In this document: positions 56,322-64,000 of the stretch, piece by piece
How the letters are laid out: the number at the start of each line of letters is the position of its first letter
Position numbering within the stretch: position 1 is the first letter of the stretch
Assembly (NCBI GenBank): GCA_021234155.1
Contig: JAJEKV010000049.1
Coordinates: 3,191,487 to 3,255,486 of the forward strand
From: Isoetes taiwanensis
Taxonomy: Eukaryota; Streptophyta; Lycopodiopsida; Isoetales; Isoetaceae
DNA length: 64,000 nt
Reading direction: 5' to 3'
Position numbers and translations under genes: made by a program
The notes under the pieces: generated by a model
What the model saw: only the letters and a program-made list of their open reading frames with translations
Told to the model about the DNA's origin: nothing
Databases searched by the model: none

Positions 56322-57483
56322 TTAAGGTGCAGAGCAATAGGTCCTGCTCTCCCCATGAAATTCAAAAATCTGGGAATGCCTTTGTTGAACAAGTTCCATG
56401 CAGCTAAGTTTCTCCTTTGCTTGTTGAATTGAAATTTTATGTTTTTCAATGTCTCTAGTTGCTTCCTGCAAACCAATCTCTAGCTTAGAACAGTGCTGCT
56501 TCTTCTCTGTTCTACTCATAACCAAGTCTTCCAATTTGCATTTCAAAACTCCATAGCTAACTTGATTTTCAGCAGGATCATTGGCCAATTTGTCAAATTC
56601 CAACTTCGTGTCTTTTATTTTCAGGAAAATCTGCTGCAAATCTTCTTCTAGCATATCCTTTTTACCCTCAATCCGGCTGATCACTTTCAATGCATCCCTC
56701 CTTTTGGCTTCCAGTGCTTCCACTTCATTCAATAGGTTAATTTTATCCTCTGAACCATTCTTAAGTAACTGATTTATTATGTCAACATCAAATTTAGAAT
56801 AGCCTAAAGCCCTAGCATTCTGATGCAATACCACCTCCTGCTTGATGTTCGACGATTTTCTTGTTGTAGGTTCCTCTGTAATATCTGAAGTTTTGGCAAG
56901 ATCCTTGGCGGTCTTAGCAACATCCACCCAATCAATAAGGCGTTCCTTCAAATGAAGAGCAAATGCCCGAGCAAAATATGTGGAAATATAGTGGTTTGTT
57001 ACCTGCTTCTTGCCATAAAACCAATTCATAATATTTAAAAAATTCTTCTTTCCATGCATTCTGAACTCTGCCTTCCTTGAATCCTCTTCTATTCTTTGGA
57101 GCTGCACCCCATACTTCATTCATAATTTCCTCGAGTCTGGGTATGTGGATCTCGGCATGTTTTTCACGGAGGTCTTTGGCTTGGATCACAGCCAAAAGTT
57201 TTCTCTTTGTTGGTAATTTTCCACTGCCGGAATTGCTAGTTTCTTGGTTCGGCTGTGGTGAAGAGCAAGCACTGAGTTGGGGAACAGATTTTGGGGCCAT
57301 AAGTGGACCAAGAATTGGTGATCGGAGTGGAGGCAGAGTATGCGCGGGCGGGATAGCGAACGCGAGGCAAAGCAGTGCAAGAATTTGGTAAAGAAATTTA
57401 AAATCCGAAAATGGTGCGGTTGCAGAGTGGTGGATAGCATTAATCATGGCAGTTACTAGCGGTTCATGATTATAGGACTCCAT
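56322..57483 (-). pseudogene. Coiled-coil protein gene beside the right terminus
   Basis: Frame 57483-56932 starts about 50 bases inside the right inverted repeat. Candidate start MAPKSVPQLSACSS (~57300) is followed by KRKLLAVIQAKDLREKHAEI and EIMNEVWGAAPKNRRGFKEG. It overlaps frame 57119-56322, which ends in about 160 residues of heptad-rich helix (LEAKRRDALKVISRIEGKKD, LEEDLQQIFLKIKDTKLEFD, EKHKISIQQAKEKL). A one-base frame change in the overlap joins them into a ~390-residue protein. I do not recognise the family. Position suggests a DNA-binding or accessory factor of the element, but this is inference. Confidence 0.45.
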
Positions 57484-57535
57484 AATTTGTGCATTGGGTA
57501 CATATGTATATGTATAAAAAAGGCTACATTTCTAG

Positions 57536-57554
57536 ACACCCTTTCATGCTTTTA
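57536..57554 (-). repeat. Right terminal inverted repeat
   Basis: ACACCCTTTCATGCTTTTA, exact complement of 44634-44652. LINE E sequence resumes just outside. Confidence 0.75.
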
Positions 57555-57561
57555 CCCATAT

Positions 57562-59575
57562 TACCTATGCCCATATGTTTTTTGCATCGGCTATCTCCTG
57601 TTCCGTCATGACCATCTCTTGATGCTTCCGTAGCCACTCTCTTTTCTTTCTTTTTACTACTATATTCTTATAATGTTTCAAATCTCATATCCCTTTACTC
57701 TGTTTAAATGTCCTCTTTGCGTCAAAGCATTCTTTATCAAACCATTTACTATATGTTTTTCTTTTTCCCTGTGGGTTTGTATATCCAAAAACAAAGGATG
57801 CAACATCCTGTATCAAATGCTGAATCTGCATATTTCTTTCTTTGCTGCCATCCCATTTTATGTTTTCCAGTTTTTGCGTCAATCTATCTTCATACTTGGA
57901 TGCTAATTTGTAGCTCATCCTTAATTTCAGTTGTGGCAGAACTGGTGGCATACTTTTATTGCACTTCATATCCAAACAAATGTGCAAGGGTGCATGGTCT
58001 GAGTCTGGATTCCTGTCCATAACAATAAATACTGACACGAGCTGTATATTACTTGGTTCACCGATTAACAAATCAACAGTGCTACAACTATTAGGCTGGA
58101 AACATGTAAGTCCTCCGGAGTCAAAATATTTTTTAAGGCCATTGTAGATTTTCATATTAAATGATTCGCATAATGCAAGAAGATGCCTTCCCATCTTATT
58201 TTGCATGCAATCTACGGATGTTCTTGACCAAGCATCATGTTTCGCAGTTAAGTCATTTAACCACAAGTCATTACCTTCTCCTGGCAGCAACGTGGCTTGC
58301 GTATCACTGATTCTGCTATTTAAGTCACCCATTATGAAAACTGGTCCTTTTTGCTGATATTTCAAGACATCAGAGGCTAGGTGGAGAAAGGGATCATCAG
58401 CACTCAAACATTTTTTTGAATATACCGCAATAGGCTGTGGATCTAATGGCGCAAAATAAGCAATTGCAAGGTATACATCTGCCTTACTTGTATGAAATTT
58501 TAGCCAGGCATACTGCGCATATTCATCCTTCTTCTCCATTGTGAAAGATTTTACAATGCTTTTCTTTGCATAGCAAGCTATTCCACCCCATCCCCTTCTG
58601 CTGTTTCCAATAGGATTCCGGACTGAATCGATAATCTCAAAGCCAGAAATTGCCAATAACCTGCTAGTCTCCGATTCCCATGTCTCTAAAAAAGCCAGTA
58701 TATCATATTTTTGAAACAGAGTATCATCGCTGATGATAGTATTCTCATTTAAACCATAGACATTCCAAATTAGAAGCTTGAAGGCATCGTTTCCCTATGC
58801 CCGATTACAGACAACCAATCTGTTATTAATAATATGCGCATTTTTTCCCTCATCTTTCAGTTTATTAACTTCATCTAAGAGCTGTCTCCGTTCTTTTTGC
58901 TGCTGCAGCGTTAAATCATCATTTAACCAGAGTTTCTGCCCTTTGAGATGACTTCTGTGTTGCATCACCCTTGTTCGTGCTTCAATTGATCAAAATTTCA
59001 GCAATATCAGTCTATTTCTGCCTTCTATCTTTTTGCCAAGTCGCCTGCAATACAAGACTCCTGGGTCTACCAAATGCATGCATTCTCTAAAAAACATATC
59101 AACAGTATCATTAATGTTCTCACCTTCTTATTCCTTTTAGACCAACAACAATAGTATTCTTCGCCCTTACGGTCCCTTTCTTCTTGCTCAGACAGCCGCT
59201 CCTACCCTTGTGCAAAAAAGGATGTAACCTTGTTCTCTAAATTTGAGGTGATCTGTGCTATTATATGTTCATGGTTTTCAGATTTAAAATCAGATTGAGA
59301 CGAACCAGTGTCTCCTTTACTTCATCCAATCCTGATTGCACCTCCTTTATGCTGCTTTTGATTATCTGTAATTCATCCTTCACTGTCTTTATCTCCCCCT
59401 AAACATTTCGAATCTCTTCTCTGGCAGCTTTCAATTCATCTGTAACAAGTTTTATCTCATCTCTTGCTGCCTTCAATTCAGATGTGAGACCCTGAACCAG
59501 GTGGATTAGCTCGTCTTCCTCCTCCAACGGCTCTACTCCCTTACGAGATGCCCTTTTAAGGGACATCGCTCAACC
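57562..59575 (-). mobile_element. LINE family E, 5' half
   Basis: Minus strand: ORF1 with a coiled coil (LVQGLTSELKAARDEI, DELKAAREEI, KSSIKEVQSGLDEVKE) from 59567, then an RNA-binding-like part ending LKGQKLWLNDDLTLQQQKER and GKNAHIINNRLVV (~58960-58820), as in L1-type ORF1 C-termini. Next is the endonuclease (FKLLIWNVYGLNENT..., ~58785). The linker SKWFDKECFDAKRTFKQ (~57740) continues to KHQEMVMTEQEI and is cut at the element's right terminus. Stops and frameshifts in ORF1. Confidence 0.8.
57685..58656 (-). pseudogene. LINE E APE-type endonuclease
   Basis: A 323-codon open frame covering most of the endonuclease: GWGGIACYAKKS, VYLAIAYFAPLD, FIMGDLNSRISD (metal-binding GDLN) and DSDHAPLHICL (catalytic SDH). 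The upstream opening IWNVYGLNEN is cut off by a stop near 58660. This is the longest undamaged LINE E segment. Confidence 0.85.
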
Positions 59576-59797
59576 AAAAAGGTCCGACCTATTTCAAGGG
59601 CGCCCAATTAAGCGCCAAAGTTCCGCCAAAATAAAGCACAAAAAAGGGTTGGAAACATTTTTGGGACCTTTTTTTTGGCATGTAACATCCTTTATCTAAT
59701 ATCTCTTACTTATAGAGACATTGTTGGAATGCTGAAGGATATGTAATGGGCACACATGAAGAATGACTCGGTGGAAGAGTGGTGTAATCCCACCAAT

Positions 59798-59868
59798 GGA
59801 CTGGTAGCTCATTGTTAGAGTACTTGGTTTACAAGTTAGTGGTCCTGGATTCAATGCTTAGCATGTCC
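59798..59868 (+). repeat. tRNA-like sequence, probable SINE head
   Basis: TGGTAGCTCA-TTGTTAGAG resembles the A box and D arm, GGATTCAATGC a decayed B box, and GGAC at 59798 pairs with GTCC near the end. Pairing in the anticodon and T arms is poor, so it is not a working tRNA. Confidence 0.4.
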
Positions 59869-59925
59869 ACCCAATCAAAGGAGGCTCATTTCTCAGCATG
59901 GTATTAGAGCCATGTCCCAAGTAGT

Positions 59926-60245
59926 AATTGCAAGGGGATAGTCCCCATTAGTGTATGGGTGAGAATGAGCAAAGCTTGGCCATAAATAGAGGGTGCTTAA
60001 TTGCAAGGGGATAGTCCCCATTAGTGTAGGGGTGAGAATGAGCAAAGCTTGGCCAGTGCAATCCATGGTCCCAAGTAGAGGGTGCTCAATTGCAAGGGGA
60101 TAGTCCCCATTAGTGTAGGGGTGGGAATGAGCAAAGCTTGGCCAATGCAGTGATGGAGTTGCCCTTAGAGAGGGGAGGGTGCTTAATTGAAGAGGATGGT
60201 CCCAATTAGTGTAGGGGTGAGAATGAGCAAAGTTTGGCCAGTGGA
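59926..60245. repeat. Tandem repeat, four units of ~73-97 bp
   Basis: Units start near 59926, 59999, 60088 and 60185, each with AATTGCAAGGGGATAGTCCC and GAGAATGAGCAAAGCTTGGC. Spacer lengths vary. The minus-strand frame across it is a repeat artefact. Confidence 0.88.
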
Positions 60246-60379
60246 ATACAAAATAAGGCTTTACCCTTTGAGGCAATCTAAACAAGACGCTAACGCAGCG
60301 AAGAATTGCCTTAGTTCAAAACCCAAAGATAGTTATAATCTTAAAGTTCTCCCTTACAGGTCCACATTTGAATGTTGAA

Positions 60380-60984
60380 GCTGTAAGGGTCTGTATGCTC
60401 CCGATTTGCTTTCCAGTTGAAGGTTGCTCAAGAACATATTGGTGATTGATGGTTCTTGAAACTTGGAGCTTTCGACAGAGCAACTCATAAATTCGCAGTT
60501 ACATAATAATGCATAGGTATTAATAATAAAATTGATCAAAAAAAGTTATAATTAATGCAGGACAAGGTGCAGGTTTCTTATGATGAGTATGAAAGCTCTT
60601 CTGCTTGATCATGATAACCTTTTCCATTCAAGTTCTTGAAATTCTTGCCCCATGTGCAGATTAAATGGAAAAGCAGCTTCTTAACTTACTCTACATTGTC
60701 ATTCCGCTAGAATGGTGCAAGGGCTCGGATTACAAAAGCTTTTGAGTTGCAAAATCAAAGACGAAAGGCTTTGCTATTGCACAACCTGTTGTCGTCGGGC
60801 TCAAAATCGGCAACACAGGTCAACACAATAGTCTTAAATGCAAAAATTGATGTCTACACGAGCACAAAAAGAAAATACACAAAATTAAAGGTCAAGAGAA
60901 TAAGAACCGGCTAGTGACCAGTAAAAAATAAACATTCCAACAAATATTCATAGTATATTCCAAGATCTCACCAAACATGGGTTT
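60380..60984. other. No gene recognised
   Basis: AT-rich spacer with no convincing frame or repeat. Confidence 0.5.
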
Positions 60985-61329
60985 TCCCCATTTTGCAATT
61001 CCTCCCTCCTTTGCCCCTCGGGCTGAAAGGGCCGGGCCGGGCGCCTGCCGAGCACACCCGGGCCCTGTTTGGTCGATGCGGTGCCGCGTGGAAGGGTGGC
61101 GCTCGGGAGGTGCGATTGATGGGTGGCGCTCGGGAAGGAGCGTTTCGCCTTAGTGATGATGCACCTCCTCTGCGACTTCCTGGCGTTTTCGAACGCCGCC
61201 TTCCTCAAGCGCTTTGGGTGATTGGCGTTCGCCTATTGGATCTTTGTTTCCGACTTGGCCGGTGCCCTCGTGGCCACCTTTTGCCGGTGTAGCTCTGTGG
61301 GTTTAGGGACTTGACCTCGTTCCGGTGGC

Positions 61330-61757
61330 GGCTCTTATGGTCTAGTGGTTTGATCGAGCTCCTTGATTGGGTCGCCACTGGGATCTTTGCACCAAAGATC
61401 TATTTGCTCGGTTTTAGCGAGAAGGTGGAGATTTAGCACGTGCGTAAGCTTGCACCAGTCCTCAGCACCCAGCTGTGAAGAGGTTACGGTTCGGAGGCGT
61501 TTGGTGAAGTTCTTCTGTTTGTTGGAGGTATGCTTGTTGCTTCTTGCAATAGCATGGGTTTTTGGATATGTAGTCATCCTGGCAACAGTTTTTTCCCATG
61601 TGGTTTTTAATCTGGGCCATGGTGATTATACTTTATTTTGTTTGTAAGGGCTTCGGTCCATGTTCTGGTTAGGGACTTCGGTCCCGCTTTGTACTTGGGT
61701 CCCATAACCCGATTGGGTTCCGCGGACGTTAAAAATTTCTTCCTTCCTTCCTTGGGG
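61330..61757 (+). mobile_element. Element with family-1 LINE 3' end (LINE fragment or SINE)
   Basis: It ends with the family-1 signature: hairpin AACCC-GATT-GGGTT, CCGCGGACGTTAAAAAT and (CCTT)n. Upstream is GC-rich sequence that does not encode RT. TATGGTCTAGTGGTTTGA (~61337) resembles a tRNA A box, so it could be a SINE that borrowed the LINE tail. The 5' limit is uncertain; unusual GC-rich sequence extends back to about 60985. Confidence 0.6.
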
Positions 61758-61816
61758 CAACCAAAAAACAAGCTTTCTATACAGGTTTAGTTTGGGAGGG
61801 TAAATTGAGGGTGCAC

Positions 61817-61922
61817 TTGCAGGGCAAACACCTAGGCTTGGGGGGTGGGAAGCTATACCTAAAGAAAAGCAGCTGGCCAGCATTTTTTTTTTTTTTTTTT
61901 TTTTTTTTTGCAGGGCAAACAC
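61817..61922 (+). mobile_element. Short poly(T)-ended insertion between 15-bp direct repeats
   Basis: TTGCAGGGCAAACAC occurs at 61817-61831 and 61908-61922. Between them are 76 bases ending in about 25 Ts. Some plant SINEs end in poly(T), but local duplication is an alternative because nearby sequence (AACAAGCT at ~61767 and ~61928) is also repeated. Confidence 0.45.
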
Positions 61923-62132
61923 TGAAAACAAGCTATCTATATAGGAATTTGAGCGCCTAAAACATAGGACTAGGTCATATTTAAACCACGGGCATATCTT
62001 TGGTATATCTGGCCAGGTTTTTGTTATGTTAAAAAACCACACAAAAAAAAAAAGAAAAGAAAAAGCACACGTGCTTGATGATTGTTTTAACATGATATCT
62101 TGGTAGGACTTAGAAAAAATAGAATCTTACAT

Positions 62133-62252
62133 ACTGCAAAAATAGTCCCAAAAATGTACACTGCACACCTCAAAAAGAAGTATCTACAACAGACTGCAAA
62201 ATTAGTCCCAATATGTACACTGCACACCTCAAAAACTAAGCATCTACAACAG
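62133..62252 (-). repeat. 60-bp tandem duplication in the 3' UTR of EXORDIUM-like gene 2
   Basis: Two 60-bp units starting ACTGCAAAA at 62133 and 62193, both ending ATCTACAACAG. They lie directly downstream of the gene stop and probably in its transcript. Confidence 0.8.
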
Positions 62253-62267
62253 GTTGAGGAGTGCAGG

Positions 62268-63230
62268 CTATGGTGAAGGACATGCACAGCTGCTGGTGGA
62301 AGGATCCCACAAGGCAGGCAAAAGGAATGCTCTGCTTCCAACGCCATAGGCATTGAAACTGGCTCCACTCTTTTTATCCACAAACAAATCTCCTGGATAA
62401 CCAGAGTAAGCACCCTTTCCAAATATGCCTGTGCAAGCTGTAGCTGCTTCTAGTGGCGCATTGGCATCTCCTTGGTAATACCCATTGGTGAAGGGATTTG
62501 TGGCAGCGCCAGCAACTATTGTCGCAATATTTATGATCATTCCGTCCACACCCACATCTCCATTTGGCGCAATCAATGGCTTTGTATCAGGCCCAAAATA
62601 ATTCTTGGCGCTTGCAAATGGCCAGGCGCATTTGCCAGGGCATTGGGCTGCAGAGTTTCCAACCCAAGCATATGGAATTGCTTGCTTTTTATCGCTCTTG
62701 ATTGAGGAATGTGAAGCGCATGTCTGCACACAGAAGCCTTCTACATTGACATCATCAGAAGTGAGGAGCAGATACAGAGCATTTGATCCTCCGGCAAAAG
62801 GCTTGGAACTGGAAGCCTTTTTTACCAGATTCTCCATATCCGCCTTCTTCAGATTTTTTCCAAGTGAATATGAATCAGACGACTCTGCTCCCAGCTTCAC
62901 AGACTCTAGAACAGATTCCCCGGCAGTATTCTTATAACCAGAAGTCATTTTCCACCATGAGCTGACAGAGGGTTTATTTTGATTCGCAGAAGAAAAGGAA
63001 GCCAGAAAATCCTTGACGATAGTTCGCTGCGAAGGGGAGAAGGAGCCATACCAGATGAGATAAACATTAAGCGCTCCCTTGCCGGATAGAAGAGGGCCTT
63101 TGTGGTAATTCAGCACCACAGAAGGCTGCTGGACAAGCTCGGAGAGACGGCGATGGTGGGAGGGTCTGGCATTACAGACAAAAATACAGGCACAGAGCAG
63201 AGCAGCAGAGAGAAGGATTCTGAAGCCCAT
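62268..63230 (-). CDS. EXL: EXORDIUM-like (PHI-1 family) secreted protein 2
   Basis: A 320-residue intronless paralogue of the gene at 17183-18145, same strand, about 90% identical (I count 32 differences). The frame is open for 78 codons upstream (to 63464), but the start at 63230 is preferred: it gives the signal peptide FRILLSAALLCACIFVCNA, matches the paralogue's length exactly, and the upstream part spans the TATA box. All family blocks are kept, including YAWVGNSAAQCPGKCAWPF and APNGDVGVDGMII. Substitutions concentrate in the signal peptide and residues 82-103. Likely secreted to the cell wall; molecular activity of the family is unknown. Confidence 0.95.
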   Translation of the reverse strand: MGFRILLSAALLCACIFVCNARPSHHRRLSELVQQPSVVLNYHKGPLLSGKGALNVYLIWYGSFSPSQRTIVKDFLASFSSANQNKPSVSSWWKMTSGYKNTAGESVLESVKLGAESSDSYSLGKNLKKADMENLVKKASSSKPFAGGSNALYLLLTSDDVNVEGFCVQTCASHSSIKSDKKQAIPYAWVGNSAAQCPGKCAWPFASAKNYFGPDTKPLIAPNGDVGVDGMIINIATIVAGAATNPFTNGYYQGDANAPLEAATACTGIFGKGAYSGYPGDLFVDKKSGASFNAYGVGSRAFLLPALWDPSTSSCACPSP

Positions 63231-63367
63231 TTTCGCAGATGAAATTGGGGATTGAGTTGAATCACAGAAACCGAAATAAGAGATATGATTTGCAGAAACG
63301 GCCTTAGAGATTGAGAAAATCGGAATGCCAAATTCGTGCTTGAGGGATGCAAAAGAACGGATGGGCA

Positions 63368-63375
63368 TTTTTATA
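63368..63375 (-). promoter_or_regulatory. TATA box of EXORDIUM-like gene 2
   Basis: CTATAAAAA on the minus strand, about 140 bases upstream of the start codon. Confidence 0.7.
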
Positions 63376-63439
63376 GCGATGTCAAGCTCTTGCCAGCAGG
63401 CTGAGAAATAATAAAATCCAGCTGGACCACAGTCAACCA

Positions 63440-63447
63440 TGACGTGG
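63440..63447 (-). promoter_or_regulatory. ACGT-core element (CCACGTCA) of gene 2
   Basis: TGACGTGG, 65 bases upstream of the TATA box, mirrored by gene 1 at 59 bases. A TTGAC W-box core lies beside it on the minus strand. Confidence 0.55.
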
Positions 63448-63464
63448 TCAATAGTTGGACGCAC

Positions 63465-64000
63465 ACCGCTGGCGCTTCATTATTTTAGGCCTATCGTACA
63501 TTTAAGAAATGGTGGATGTTACACATCTTGTTTGTATGCAATTTCTATTCCACCTTCTTTGTGCTTTGTTTTGTGCGCTCCCCTTCTAAGAAAAATAGAA
63601 AACAAAAAAAATATGTCTCCCTGTCTCTCTAATATAAGCATTGTAATCCTTTAACAAACAATTGTTTGATCTCTTCAAGCATATCCAACCGACACTACAG
63701 CCGCCACCAAATGGAGGTAGACAATACTAAACACTTCTTGCTTTCTTTTCACCAGAGTGGAAAATTGTTCCTTGTGATATGATGAGATTACTTCATTTCT
63801 TTTCCTGGAAACAATCAGAATTTTTTTATTTCATTCTGTAAAAAAATCAGAATGTAAGTAGAAACAGAATGCAAGTAAAGCACTTAACATTCCTCGAAAT
63901 GAAACTCGCGACGTGTCATCACCACATTGGAACTCAGGGCAGGATGACACGTAAGTGTTGTTTACGTTTAACCCACTTCATTTTAAAATTTCAAACCCTT
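63465..64000. other. Upstream region of EXORDIUM-like gene 2
   Basis: No gene seen. It contains a 10-bp inverted repeat ACGTGTCATC (63911-63920) and GATGACACGT (63943-63952), both with ABRE-like ACGTGTC cores. Confidence 0.5.

Larger units (their letters stand above)
44634..57554. mobile_element. ~12.9 kb DNA element with 19-bp inverted termini, unclassified
   Basis: A perfect inverted repeat TAAAAGCATGAAAGGGTGT bounds this segment (44634-44652 and complement at 57536-57554); with one mismatch it extends seven bases outward. Outside it on both sides is the same minus-strand LINE, its RT half on the left and ORF1/endonuclease half on the right, as expected if this block inserted into one LINE. 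Inside are a transposase-like gene (plus), a converging eight-exon gene (minus) with Ulp1-like and FCP1/HAD-like domains, a RING-like exon and a coiled-coil gene near the right end. TGTACA-type motifs cluster at three internal places. Only a possible TA duplication is visible. I infer an autonomous DNA transposon, now decaying. Confidence 0.6.

Noticed and set aside
44634-57554. Assigning the large element to Mutator because of Ulp1-like cargo and convergent genes
   Set aside because: Termini are short, no 9-bp duplication is visible, and the transposase lacks recognisable MULE motifs.
59893-60285. 130-codon minus-strand frame
   Set aside because: Open only because the underlying tandem repeat lacks stops in that frame.
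60993-61292. 99-codon GC-rich frame
   Set aside because: No domain or homologue recognised; GC-rich sequence keeps frames open by chance next to a LINE-type tail.
63231-63464. Longer N-terminus for EXORDIUM-like gene 2
   Set aside because: It would bury the signal peptide, include the TATA box in the coding sequence, and has no counterpart in gene 1.

Overview
This is nuclear DNA of a land plant. Spliced genes with GT-AG introns, two EXORDIUM-like cell-wall genes, a plant-type COG5 gene, an LTR element primed by initiator tRNA-Met and several LINE lineages all point that way. The density and variety of LINEs, including non-L1 families with (CCTT)n or (TTCTA)n tails, suggest a large-genome, probably non-flowering plant (fern- or gymnosperm-like). 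That last step is inference. There are no organelle or bacterial features and no CRISPR array.

Layout. 1-8158: three copies of a ~1 kb repeat unit broken by two LINE families, with a hAT-type MITE, then an array of ~440-bp repeats. 8159-16900: mostly gene-free, holding a young non-autonomous LTR retrotransposon (9105-11756), a decayed Ty3-type gag on the minus strand, a Mutator-type foldback MITE and microsatellites. 17183-18145: EXORDIUM-like gene 1 (minus). 18964-19862: two inverted-repeat elements. 21842-34030: a LINE 3' end, a LINE (family C) with a Helitron fragment inside it, and a nearly intact L1-type LINE (family D). 34030-38352: a pyrimidine-rich minisatellite split by a family-1 LINE, then another family-1 3' end. 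38738-41884: COG5 (plus, three exons), the only clear housekeeping gene. 42620-59575: a minus-strand LINE (family E) cut in two. 59798-61922: SINE-like and tandem repeats. 62268-63230: EXORDIUM-like gene 2 (minus), about 90% identical to gene 1.

The most interesting object is the insertion that splits LINE E. It is about 12.9 kb (44634-57554) and bounded by a perfect 19-bp inverted repeat. It carries a transposase-like gene with an RNase H-like D/D/D pattern (plus strand) and, converging on it, an eight-exon minus-strand gene. That gene joins a low-complexity N-terminus, a degenerate Ulp1-like cysteine-protease domain and an FCP1/HAD-like phosphatase domain whose second acidic residue is Asn. 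A RING-like exon and a coiled-coil gene also lie inside. Clusters of TGTACA-type motifs sit in its introns and between its genes. It looks like a recently decayed autonomous DNA transposon of a superfamily I cannot name.

Family-1 LINE copies end in a short hairpin whose stem covaries between copies, which suggests selection on RNA structure at the 3' end. The two EXORDIUM-like genes share a TGACGTGG element about 60 bp upstream of their TATA boxes and a central tract that may reflect gene conversion.
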